Origin: Rhizophlyctis rosea
Taxonomy: Eukaryota; Chytridiomycota; Chytridiomycetes; Rhizophlyctidales; Rhizophlyctidaceae
Direction of reading: 5' to 3'
NCBI GenBank assembly: GCA_027596075.1
Contig: JADGJC010000058.1
Location: forward strand, 99,712-163,711
Length of the DNA: 64,000 bases
Shown here piece by piece: positions 45,536 to 56,279 of this stretch (position 1 is its first letter; each line of letters begins with the position of its first letter). The position numbers and the translations under genes are program-made. Below the pieces are notes generated by a model. That model worked only from the letters and a program-made list of their open reading frames with translations. It did no database searches and had not been told where the DNA came from.

Positions 45536-47044
45536 ATGGGTTCGAGAGCTGCACCAATACTAATCGTACCGAATAACGATAGGCGTTCACAACCCGTTCC
45601 ATTCTCAACATTGTCAGTAGATCAGACTCTTCCAAGGCCCCCTGTCACCCAAGTCAATGGGCTTCCGACGTCATTACGCGCACTCTTTGTCCCAGATATT
45701 CTCGAACATGTCTTTCTCTATATCTCGCCACCGGCCTGGCTTTCTCTTCGCGCCTGTCGCCACACTTGCCGTATCCGGAGGTCCGTTCTTGACCCAAACA
45801 ACGAGGTACGTCCTTTGAATGTACTCACAAGGATGCATGCATCTCACTAAATCTTTCTTATGCAGTTTCTTTGGCGTCGTCTGTTGAAAGCACATTTTGA
45901 CTTCAGTAACCCTGCAAGGGAAGATAGCGGGTTGGGCATAGCATGGGAGCATGAAGAATATAGGGATGAAAGAGATCGGTTAGCAGACCTGGAAGGGCGT
46001 GAGGAGAATGAGGAGGTTCTAACGTATCTGAAGGAAGATTTCATGTGCTGGAAGTTGCATCCGGATGGGTGAGTCACCAAAAAATTTCCAGACATCTGTT
46101 GGCGTCGGAGAATGTTGGTCGGTCATAATTATGACTTGCATCATGCAGTATTAAGGCCCCCATTTCCACAATCAAACAGAGTGCCCGCGATCCATTTTCT
46201 GCCTTCCCAGTACTCGCATCTTTCGCAACCACTTTCCAGCTTTCCTCCGGTCGATCCACTTGACAACTTTTTCACGCTCTATTGGGACCTTTCATACCTC
46301 CTTTTCCTGCATGAAATATGCACCCTGCACAATCTACTAAGCCCTTGGGAAACATCAGCGCGTCTATTCATCCTTCACTGCGATCAGGTGGGCCCGATAA
46401 CCGATAAGGGAATCGATACAGCTGTCATCCGTTCGCTAAAGTTCAAGGAGTTCGTCTGGGAAGTGTACGGGTATCATGCGGAAAGACCTCCGATATCGGA
46501 TGAATCCTGTTTTGCCGGTGGCGGAGATGCGGAATGGGCAAATCAAGGGAAGGAACAGCAACTTTGGACGGCGGTGAATGCTGCACGGGCCCGGAACGAA
46601 GGAGAGGAAGCTCTTTTGGATTTCAACAATGAGGAGCTTTACTTCCAGGATTCTGTGCTTTACAACAGAGATAGCAGCGGTCGATATACTTTCCCGTTTG
46701 CAAGGCCTGTCACCAAAGATCTGCTTTCAACAATCTACATACCGACCCAGAAAACACCTGACTCGACGGTGCGAACGATTCACGATCTGCTCCCGCCTTC
46801 AGTGCACGATTGGTGCCAACTTCTCACAGGGTGTGACCTGGAGGACACCGATAGAAGCGAGGCGGATACACGGTATAGCCAGTGCCGTGCGGTCGCAGTT
46901 GGCTTAGTTGCAGAAGCTGGGTTGCGGAGGGAGTCATTAGGTAGCTGGGCACCCATGGTCGGGGACCAAAGTCCCTTGATCATTTGGGGAAGGAGGAAAA
47001 ACCAAACCGGGAGGGTGATTGGGTTCTTGGGGGGGCGCAATTGA
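45536..47044 (+). CDS. F-box protein
   Basis: Three exons (45536..45805, 45866..46068, 46180..47044) give 445 residues; the phases agree only when the third exon starts after AAACAG at 46179. Residues about 40-90 hold the F-box: LFVPDILEHVFLYISPPAWL, LRACRHTCRIRRSVLDPNNE, FLWRRLL. The remainder is a helical, acidic region (ERDRLADLEGREENEEVL) and a Leu/Trp-rich C-terminal domain of unknown type, ending GRKNQTGRVIGFLGGRN. F-box proteins bind Skp1 to bring substrates to an SCF ubiquitin ligase. It begins 18 nt after the Sel1 gene stop on the same strand, which is very tight for a fungal gene pair. Confidence 0.7.
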
Positions 47045-47308
47045 GGCGCCTGTAAGCCTGTATGCATACTCTTCAGCACATGGGAGCATTTTTCTGGCTT
47101 TAGCAATTTTCTGTACAAATCTCACAATCTTCCCAACTCTCACCGGGCCCTGCGACCCGCAACATTCCCGGCGTTAATACCATCAAGCCTGCTCTGGTTG
47201 TTGCTTACAAGCGAGAGTTCAATTGCATTTTTGTCATTGCCATATCTTGATCGTTTACGAGTTCCCATGCTGTAAAACTTTCCACTATATGTTGGTCGGA
47301 CCACGACT

Positions 47309-47390
47309 CACGACTGACCAGGACTGACCAGGACTGACCACTTGACCATGCCAGGACTGACCATGCCAGGACTGACCAGGACCCTGATTT
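47309..47390 (+). repeat. GGACTGACCA minisatellite
   Basis: GACTGACCA units recur at about 10-nt or 20-nt spacing (GGACTGACCA, with CTTGACCATGCCA variants), 6-7 copies. It lies in the intergenic region between the F-box and Sm-B genes. Confidence 0.8.
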
Positions 47391-47599
47391 CCCATTTGAC
47401 CATTTTTGGGTATACGTTCAAGTCAGTCCGGCCACATATCTAAGCCACCGTGCTCCCTTGCTCGATGCTCAAGTCCGAATGTGTAAGGGAAAGCGCAGTC
47501 GCTGGTTATGACTACAACCCATCCCATTAACGACACACACAAGCATTCCCCGTAAGCATCCATCCATCCCATTATCATAGGGGTGTGACTGTCACACAC

Positions 47600-47662
47600 C
47601 TATCAACACATTATCCATCCTTCCATCCATCCATCCATCCATACATACATACATCCATCACT
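47600..47662 (+). repeat. CATC/CATA microsatellite
   Basis: An imperfect (CATC)n tract that turns into (CATA)3 and back, upstream of the Sm-B gene. It has the same tetranucleotide as the array near 17.6 kb. Confidence 0.8.
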
Positions 47663-47862
47663 ACACTCACCACGGTTAACAAAGCATAATAAACGCCCAT
47701 TCGCTTCAGACCCACATAAACCCCCCCCACCTACGATTTGGCACCCATAAATAGCCACAGGCTGGGTCATAGATCATCGTAGATCACTCTCCCCATTCCT
47801 GCAATCGCTCCCATCCACATTTCCCACACTTCCCGCATATACTCGCATAAAATACCCTCAAA

Positions 47863-49161
47863 ATGGTGAGTTTTTGTGATGCGTCATTGTTTACTGACTT
47901 CGTTTTCCATTGTTTGTTGTTACATTGTTCAGATCACACCAATGGGGATTAGCTTTGATATTGCTGAAACGTCCGCGCCGCGAAGCGGTGATATGGGTTC
48001 CTCGCCGCGAAGCGGTGGATTGCGAGTTCGGCGCCGCGAATTGGTGGACATAAGTTCCGATTTTCTGACGGATGGGAACTTCCTTTGGGAAGGGCTCTGG
48101 AATTGCAGGGTCAGCGCTGATCGTTGGGAGGGGTTTAACAACAGCGAAAATTCCTGTGAATACGTGTATGGTGAAGGAAATAATGGTTACCGGACGCTGA
48201 TGAGCTGCAGAAGGCGACATAACCGGAAACGATGTTGCGGAAACCTGAGATTCGCCTATCAATAAGTAAACTACAGCAAAAACACTAACCACACCTTTTT
48301 TTTGCATTTTCTACATTTACAGTCGTCCCGCAACACAAAAATGCTCAACCTCCTCAATTGCCGTCTTCGCATCACGATGCAAGACGGCCGCACAGTCATC
48401 GGCCAAATGCTCGCCTTCGACAAACACATGAACATGGTTCTATCCGAATGCGAAGAGTTCCGCAAAATCCGCGCCAAAGCCGCCAACAGCGTCGAACGGG
48501 AAGAGAAGCGCACACTCGGTCTCGTCATTCTTCGCGGAGAAACCATCATCAGCATGAGCGTCGAGAGTGGACCACCCCCTTCGGATGATGCCAGGAGTCG
48601 TTTGGCGGCGTTGAATGCTGGGGGGCCGGGTGTTGCAAGGCCGGCTGGGAGGGGGTTGCCGGTTGCGCCGGCTATGGGGCCGGCTATGGGATTGGGTGGG
48701 CCAGTGAGGGGAGTGGGTGGACCAGGTGCGGCCATGATGCAACCGGGACAGATGGGGCGGGGGATTGCGGCGGCGCCGGTTGCATACGGACGGCCAATGC
48801 CGCCTCCTGGGATGCCGATGCCAGGTATGCCTCCAAGGCCGGGGATGCCTCCTGCTGGGCCGGGTGGGATGCCGCCTGGTGGGATGCCGCCGTTTGGAAG
48901 AGGGATGCCGCCTCCGGGTGCGCCGCCCATGGGTGCTCCCCCTGCTGGGTTCCGTCCTCCGGTGAGTTTTCAGGTTTAACTTCCCAAACTTTTGGAGTCA
49001 CTGAACTAATAGTTCTTCGTTCCGAACAGAACATGCCCATGCCACCTCCTGGCTTCCGCCCTCCCATGCCGGGTGCTCCTCCCGGCATGCCCCCACGACC
49101 GGGAATGCCCATGCCTCCACCAGGATTCCGTCCTGGCCCTCCTCCTCCTCGTCCTCAGTAG
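47863..49161 (+). CDS. SMB1: Spliceosomal Sm protein B (SmB/SmB')
   Basis: Exons 47863..47865, 48323..48961 and 49030..49161 give 257 residues. Exon 1 is just the ATG before GTGAGT; the second exon starts SSRNTKMLNLLNCRLRITM. Sm1 (NCRLRITMQDGRTVIGQMLAFDKHMNMVLSDCEE-type; here LSECEEFR) and Sm2 (LVILRGETIISMSVE) are both present, followed by the Gly/Met/Pro tail with many GMPPPG-type units that binds WW/GYF proteins in SmB. It joins the heptameric ring on U1, U2, U4 and U5 snRNAs. Intron 1 is 457 nt, several times longer than the rest in the window, and contains three short hairpin repeats. The C-terminal RPGPPPPRPQ is typical. Confidence 0.93.
47976..48046 (+). repeat. Three hairpin repeats in Sm-B intron 1
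   Basis: CGCCGCGAAGCGGTG at 47976, again at 48004, and CGCCGCGAATTGGTG at 48032 form a 28-nt period. CCGC-GAA-GCGG in the first two is a perfect 4-bp stem with a 3-nt loop; the third has lost the stem. Confidence 0.75.
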
Positions 49162-49741
49162 TTGGACGACGTTTCTGCTTCTCTCTTCCTTTTTCCACCT
49201 GTTGCGCATTTTGCGAAAGAAAGCTTTGCTGGCTCGGGTTTGTATAATACTTCGGTTTTGAGAGAATATAATTTTGTTTACATAGCTCGGAAGTGAGGAG
49301 AGTTGTAAGAATGTGAGGTGTGGAGTGGGAAAGCGTGGATATTTTTTGACGGTTTTGAGAGACAGCCATCGTAGCGCAACGTCTGGACGTGTTCGAATGA
49401 GAATGTTGAGAGATTGTGACCTGTTCATGGGGATAAATACTTTGTAGGAAGACCCGCGGAGGGTTATCGCACAGAATCGTCCAGAAGCTCTTGATCTGGG
49501 ACCTGGACGGTAAGACGTCCGCGGCTATCGGAGTTGTCCTCTCAAAGTGGGATCAATGGTGAGTTTGCTTCAGGTTTTGTTGGACTGGTACTCACAATGC
49601 GCCGTCTGATGTGGACATGCTGGTGACGGACATCATTTCCAAAGGCGAAACACGCGTTCAAGGCATACATTGACACCCTTCGAAACGTAACGCTGCCTAT
49701 GCGGCCTGTACCAGTTGGACCCTGCTGGTTCATTCGAAGTC

Positions 49742-51628
49742 CTACAACTCCTCGTATATTACCACATCTGCTGGGCGCATCCCAATCGGTACAATTGCTT
49801 GCGCGTACAAATTTTTGGCGACAAACCCCTCCATCATATCTCCCCGTCGTTTGATCTCCGTCTGCAAATCGGCTTCTCCCACATCAGTCCCACTTCTTTC
49901 CAACCACTCCATCCAGTTTTTTACACTCTGCAAAATTTTTTCTCCCTCCCTCTCACTAGCTACCATAGGCCCATCAACAATCCAATCTCTGATTTCTTAG
50001 AGCGAATTTTCCAACCTGTTCCTTGCACGCACCATCCCTGCCGCTTCCGAATCTTCCTTCTTATGGATGTTCCGCTCCGTTGTGACCCTTGCAACCTGTT
50101 CGGGAGTAAGCCTTTCATTGGTATACCCAAGGGCGACAGAGCCGTTGATCCTGTCAAGCCCTTTTACTTCCGCCCAAACATGGGTGTACACCGACATCTC
50201 AACTGTGAGTGTCACATCGATCTTATATACCCCTCGTCGTGCCGCGGGAATGCCAATTAGCTCAATTGTGCCCACCATGATGTTGTCCTTCGCGAGAGGC
50301 CTCCGGTTTTCAAAGATGCGAATCATGGCGGTCGTCTGGTTATCTCTTGCTGTAATGAAGGTTCGGGTATCTTGTATATTGGGGATACCAGCGTGTTGGG
50401 TTTGGGAGCACCGCCATGAGTCCGGTGGTGGTTTCGATGCCGATGGAGTGCCGGGCGACATCGAAGCAGGAGAAATCCCATTTTGGGGTGACATTAGTGT
50501 GTGCCCTACCGTGGCGGCGCCGAATGCGACGGGATGGGTGATGGAGTCTGTGATGCCCTTGCCGTTGAATTGGGATTGGATCAGATGTCGGATTTGCGGG
50601 TTGTGGGAGGCGCTGCCCGTCAAGACAATATGCCCCAGGAAATCTTCAGTGAAAACACCACGAGACCATTCACTATGATTGTTGTACAATACTTCAGGGA
50701 CACCCTCCTCAACCCACAAGAGTGTCATATCACACTTGTGCCTGGCAACATCTATGATGAGGGCGGAAGTTCCGACCCCATTTTTGCCAAGGCCGTAGGC
50801 GAAGACGGTGGCGAATGGGTCGGTGATGACACGTACTGCCTTCAGGCCGGCACGGTGAGCCGCCTCTTTCATGGTGGAGCGTTGGGTGTCGTCAAAGTAT
50901 GTGGGACGGTGACCACTGTGTAGGAGTATGGTCAATGATGAATAGGAATCATATGCAACATTCCGCGGTTTGTGCGTGTCTTCATTCACGTGCTGAGAAA
51001 TTCAAGTGACAGCCCCGCAACCCACCCGCTCGATTGACGTCTTCAACTAAGATGTGTTTCTGCATTCTCCTTGAGCTCCTTCAAAACCATACCAGCAAGT
51101 TCGGCCGCTGACAGCTCCAGCGTAGAGTGGTCGAGTTCCACAAGAAAATAGGGCCATCCATCCTTCTCAACGACGGCAAAAGGAGCATGGCTGATGGCTT
51201 CTTGCACCTTTGCATCATTGTAAGGCCTGCCAACGAAAAGTTTGACCCGAAAGAATGTGCGCTGGGGATTGCTACCCAAGTGGTTTCTTGCCGCCTCTTC
51301 CACCAGCACAGCGCCACTATCCGCAAATGCCACGTAGCTCGGAATAGTAGCAATCACTTTGGTTCCCTTGTCTACTTTGACCGCCACCGTGCTGTGATGG
51401 GCGACGCCCAGATATGATATGGCAATTGACAATGGCAGCGTGTTGAGGATTGGTGATGTTTACTCAGAATTATGTGAAAAATGTTGAATTCTTACCTGAC
51501 TGCTGTTCCAAAATCAATCCCAATAATATGCCGCAGTTTGGCTCTTGTGGATAAAGGGAGGGTGGTGTGCCGGTGGTACCGATACCACACTGGGCAAGTA
51601 AAAGCGCCCAGATGAAGGATAGGCGCAT
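49742..51628 (-). pseudogene. Secreted Hsp70-like protein, degenerate
   Basis: Exon 1 (51628..51496) starts with a signal peptide MRLSFIWALLLAQCGIGT and, after one A is restored in AAA near 51545, reads HIIGIDFGTAVS, the Hsp70 phosphate-1 loop. Exon 2 (51391..51048) gives KVDKGTKVIATIPSYVAF, RVKLFVGRPYND and ELAGMVLKELKENAETHL. The next part gives YFDDTQRSTMKEAAHRAGL after a missing C in CCC. About 100 residues of nucleotide-binding lobe II are gone between NNHSEWSRGVF and GHIVLTGSASHNPQI. A substrate-binding region follows (TFITARDNQTTAMIRIFENR), then TAA after RNRLENSL with the frame continuing EIRDWIVDGPMVAS to 49742. The ER Hsp70 or Lhs1 group is likely. It is not expected to bind ATP normally. 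Confidence 0.65.
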
Positions 51629-51890
51629 TGTAGTGTTGATGTCTTGTCACAGAATGACGTTTTCACTTATCCTCGACGATGGGGGTTTATTAGCTTTTTG
51701 CGCATTTGGGGAGGTGCTGTGGACTATCCCACTACCCGTTTGATTCCCCACTGACTTGTGCGATTCTTTACATCGGCATGCGCCACGGGTCCTATTCCGC
51801 AAATCATCTCAACAAATGAATAGGCTCCACAAGATTGTTAGAAATATACTTCACGGAACTTGAAGTTTGTTACTCATGTGTACTCACACA

Positions 51891-51906
51891 GCTTCCTTAG
51901 CTCAGC

Positions 51907-51938
<32 letters not shown>

Positions 51939-51962
51939 TCGTGTTCAATCCACGAAGGGAGC
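51891..51962 (+). tRNA. tRNA-Phe (GAA)
   Basis: A 72-nt intronless cloverleaf. The acceptor stem is GCTTCCT/AGGGAGC, the D arm GCTC...GAGC, the anticodon stem TCAGA/TCTGA with loop CTGAAGA (GAA, Phe), a 5-nt variable loop and T arm TCGTG-TTCAATC-CACGA. The discriminator is A. A run of T (51964-51970) supplies the Pol III terminator. The A and B box positions (TAGCTCAGCTGG, GTTCAATCC) are intact. Confidence 0.97.
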
Positions 51963-52444
51963 ATTTTTTTCGGCCTCTCCTCGTTTTTGTTTTTCGGCGA
52001 AATTTCATAATTGAGGTGCCTTAGAAACCACTTTGGTTCGTAAAATCACTTTGAGCTGTGCTTCTGTTTCCTTCTCATCCTACACAAAATGCACTGCTAA
52101 ACGTGCCAAGTCGTTCTGTGTTTATGCAGATATATTCAACAACACACAACGAACCAAATACAAAACCAAACACTACATCAATCTTCTGATATCTTTCTTG
52201 CGCAAATAGCGAAAATGCTTATCTAAAAACAAAATAAACAACGGACCCAACACTTTTATCCTTTATATGCTTTTTTTGAAGGTTTTTGTCTTTTTTTATG
52301 TTGCGCGTGGAAGGGATTTTGGGGGTTTTTTGGGCGGGAGAATCTGGTTAAGTTTACAAGTTGAAAAGCATGAGTACGCGTCCTGTGAAAAATGGGAGCA
52401 TACACAACCGCCTACCTTCTAGCCGTCGAAAACAGGGATCTAAC
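51963..52444. other. Intergenic, AT-rich
   Basis: Poly-T-rich sequence (around 52250-52340) between the tRNA and the 3' end of the RRM gene; probably untranslated 3' sequence. Confidence 0.5.
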
Positions 52445-55400
52445 TCAAGCGGACGGTGTGGTGGACGCAGCAGCAACGGGGTCGGGGCCGCGAACAGCAG
52501 CCGCTTGGGTGTTTTCAATGGCAGCAGGAACGACCGGGGCAATAGGCGCCTCGGTTGCGGCCACAGGTACGGATGGAGCAAAAGTAGGATAGGTCTCGAT
52601 GGCAGGTGCAACAGGTGTGGTGGCAGACACAGCAGGCTGATGCTCAGGTGCAGCGGCAACGGTGGCGTCGACAGGAGCAGGAAGTGGAGCGCTCTCAGCA
52701 ACAGCAGTGGTGGGTGGAGCAGGTTGCACTTCGACAGCAGCGGGAGTAACCGCGGAAGCTGGGATAGGCTCGGGTGCCTTGGGTTGAGTTGGAGCGGCCG
52801 CTGCTTCCTTCGTCTCCTCAGCGATCTCAGCCTCAACCTCCTTCTTCTCCTCCACAACCGCGGTAACGACTTCATCCTCCTCGTCCGAGCTAGAAGAGTC
52901 GTCATCGTCATCCTGCCCTTCTTCACCCTCACCCTCACCATCCTTCTTCTCCTCCTCCTCCTCCCCCTCTTTCTTGCCCTCCTCCTTCTTAGCGCCAGGA
53001 CCATACACCCCACCAATGGGGCCCCTCCCCTCCGAAAGCGGCACCTCCAAAAGCTTCACCAACCCCTTCGCCGCATCGTCTCCACGCGCAAACTCAACCA
53101 ATGTCTTGCTGTCCTCGACAGCCGGCGAAGCGAGAACGACCCTGCGGATCTCACCGCACTCACCCAAGAAATCCCTCAATTCCTTGTCCGTGGCCGGCGT
53201 CTCTGACTTTTCATTACCAATGAGAAGCCTTCTCTGCCGCGGGAAGACACTTCCCCAAGTTCTGGTCCCAACAACCCGCACCGCGTCCTCACCCTTCTCC
53301 AAAACGACGACCACATGAACACCACCCTCGACTTTCGGCAGCAGGTGCACACTCTTGACTGGGGCATTCAAACTCTTGAACTTCTCCTCCACCTCCGCAC
53401 TCGCAACACCCACCGGCGCGTCCCTAACGAGAATCACACACCGTCCCTTGCCCTTCTTGGTTCCCTTTGGCCGACTTCCGTCCTTGCCCTCGCTCTCCAA
53501 CTTCTCCAGCGCCTCCCCCATCTTCCACGGTTTCTCAACCGGTTTGCGCTTGTCTTTCTTTTCAAGGCGCGAGTATTCGGCTTTGAGGGGTTCGGTCATG
53601 TCGAAGTGGGTCGTTTCTTTCAAGGACGCGAGAGCCTTGGAGGCGGAGGAAGGGTCACGGTAGGAGACGAAGGCGAAGGCGCGCTTTTCTTTGGGACGGG
53701 AGACGAGGTGGATGCGGCGGATTGTGCCGTGTGGGGTGAAGAGGGTTGTAAGCTCGGCCTGGAGCGACGGTGCGGAAGAAAGTGAGTGGTTATTGTTCGC
53801 GAGGATCTATGCCATGCGGAGATTCTCAATGACGAAAGGTTTCCGAGCAGATACCCACCTTGTCAATGTTTTGCGGAACATTGGCAATGTGCAGAGTCCT
53901 GTAATCAACTTCCCCCTTCTCCTCCTTCTTGTCCTCCTTCCTTTCTTCCTTCTTCTCCTCCTTCTTCTCGTCCTTCTTTTCACCAACTTTAACCGCATCA
54001 TCCTTCTTTTCGACCTTCTTCTCATCTTCCTTTCGCTTAGTGACCGTTGCGGTCCCAGCCCCACCGGGACGATCAAAGTGGCACCTCAGTTCCAAAGGCT
54101 TGTCCATGTCGAAGAAGGTTTTGGAGGAAAGTGCTTCAACGGCCTTTTGGGCGCTGCCGGCGATTTCGTAGTCCACGTATGCGTAGGCACGTTCGTGGCG
54201 TTTGGGGCGGGCGACGATGCCAACTGGGGAGCGGGGCGGAAGAAATTTAGTATGCATAATGTTGATTGATTGAGGACGTTGCCGAGATATGAATATGATA
54301 ACTTACTGTTGACGATCTCGCCAAAGTCCGAGAATACTTCAATGAGTTCTTTGACGCGTACAGACTTGGGGAACCCGTAGATGTAGAGGCCATAGGATTT
54401 TGACGGATCTTTGTCCACGACGGCATTGGGAGCTGTCAATGGGCGGACGGACTTCTTCTTTTTCTACAATGTGAATAATAGAATGCCCTGGGTAAGCAAA
54501 TGCAAGATTTGATTTCTGCCATGAGTAAGTGCCATTACCGGTTTGTTCTCCCCGGGGCCCGCGACAGGCGATCCGGGAGTTCCGTCGTCCTTCCCAGCCC
54601 CTCCAATCGCCCTGTTAACTTCTTCCATCTGACGACTGAAGAGTCGTGAAGGAGGTTTGTTCAGTGGACGTTGGCGAGAGTCATCCTTTTCTTGATTTTG
54701 TGTTGTAGAGGTATCTTTTTGGAGCGGGTCTTTGGATGCTGTGAATAATGAAAAGATGAGGACCCATTCCAATTTGTTGTGTTGATGCGGACCATGGTAT
54801 CAAGGATTGGGAAAATCGGAACAACTTACGCTGGTTCCTGATGCTGGACTTGCTCCTACTTTTGTTCACCTGCCGATTACCACCCGAAACGGGCGGATGA
54901 GACTCCACGGGTCCACTGTTGGCCGGACGGGGTTGGTTACGTCCGCTAGCAATCACAGGTCCGGTTGGCGTGGCAGGTTGTTGAGGTTGTTGACTTTGTT
55001 GAGGTATATTGGCATTTCCGTTAGCGTCTCCTCCTCCCGAAACATTGGATGCACCCTGATGTTGGCCCTGTCGACCGGTACCGCCTCTCCGATTCTGATC
55101 AGTCAAGACGTACGCACTCTTTGCCTTGCGCAAGTTGTTGTTTCCGTTCTGGTACTGGTTTTGGTTTTGGTTTTGGTTCTGGTGTTGGTTATTGTATCGG
55201 TTGGGTCCGCGAGGTTGGTACGATTGAGGGGGAGTGGAGGTAGGACCAGCAGGAGGAACGCTGACTTTGACATCGGGTCCAGCAACATCAGTTTGGACGG
55301 GTCTGGAAACGGAAGCGCGACGAGGGCCTCCAAGTGGAATTGCATCGGCGGTGGGAGTCTTCAAGGGTCTATCAACATTTTGTACAGATGCTTGGTTGGT

Positions 55401-56183
55401 AATGATCGGTGCCGGGCGTCTTTGGTGGGGTTGGTTGGGAGATGTTGCCGGTGGAGGTGCAGTCCATCCACTAGCAACCGCAGGGACTGGTGGTTGCGCC
55501 TGTTGTGGCGATTGAGGTGGTTCGCGAGGAGCAGGAAGTGGATCCCAACCAGCGGGACTCCAACCAGCTCCATTGTTCTGTGAGTTGTTCACGCCGGACG
55601 CAGCGCCAGGGCCCCCCGTGGGACCGCCAATATGAGCTGGTGGAGCACCCCATCCGGCAGTTGGAGTTGTCGGTTGCGCTTGAGGTGGAGCTTGCGCATT
55701 GCTTCCCCATCCCGCTGTCGGAGTTGTAGGCTGGACTGGAGGCTGCGCAGGCGCATTACTTCCCCATGTGTTGGGAGATTGTGGGACCGCAGGAGAGGAA
55801 GGCTGACGACCATTCCACCCGCTGTTGTTCTCCGGCCGACTGCTCCAACCAGGAACACGATCCCAGTCATCTGTCTGAGCCCTGAACTGGTTGATGTTGC
55901 CGTATGAGTGAGCACGGCTCCTGTGGTTCATATGCGAAGGGCGGGCACTTGGGGGTTGGTATGCAGTAGGTGGAGCAGTCCAGCCGTCCGAGTTGCGGGG
56001 AGTTGAATCCCACCCACCGGAAGATTGTGTCGACGACCAACCGCCGTTTTGAGGAGGTTGGGCATGCTGCTGTGGTTGGGGAGGGGCATTATTCCAGCCT
56101 TGAGATTGACCGGGGGATGTGGGAGGAGTAGGATTCCATTGACCAGGGCCAGCAGGCCGAGCAGGTTTCTGTTGCCAAGACAT
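52445..56183 (-). CDS. GW/WG-rich protein with RRM domains
   Basis: Five exons (56183..54830, 54738..54539, 54463..54307, 54223..53859, 53806..52445) are in frame and give 1145 residues. Residues 1-450 are disordered and full of GW/WG pairs: QGWNN, GGWSS, GGWDS, DGWTAP, PGWSS, SGWNG, NTWGS, AGWGS, AGWGA, AGWSPAGWDP, SGWTAP, plus an Asn/Gln run. RRM1 (LYIYGFPKSVRVKEL with RNP1-like AYAYVDYE) and RRM2 (LHIANVPQNIDK with AFAFVSYR) follow, separated by a Lys/Glu coiled segment. A third RRM-like domain (CVILVRDAPVGV) precedes an acidic, Ala/Pro-rich tail. It is probably an mRNP or silencing factor. A 5' UTR intron is visible (56274..56192). Confidence 0.8.
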
Positions 56184-56191
56184 TTCCGACA

Positions 56192-56274
56192 CTAAAAAGT
56201 CAAAATGAACAAACACGCAGAATAAGCATGGTGAAGATGAGGGAGAAGTATCAGATTGTGACTTTGTCCCATAC
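56192..56274 (-). other. 5' UTR intron of GW/RRM gene
   Basis: GTATGG...CTTTTTAG sits just before the ATG at 56183, leaving TGTCGGAA before the start. Length is 83 nt. Splicing here would remove the GTG-led frame that otherwise extends the protein upstream. Confidence 0.5.
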
Positions 56275-56279
56275 CTGTT

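Noticed and set aside
48195..48255. Possible C/D snoRNA in the same intron (CTGATGA ... CTGA)
   Set aside because: The C box lacks the purine at position 1, there is no terminal stem, and no guide match could be tested.
47876..48265. Open frame inside Sm-B intron 1
   Set aside because: It lies fully within an intron fixed by the Sm-B protein, has no motif and is mostly the hairpin repeats read through.
52361..53206. Ser/Gly-rich + strand frame
   Set aside because: Opposite strand of the acidic tail of the RRM protein, whose frame is fixed by splice sites and RRMs.
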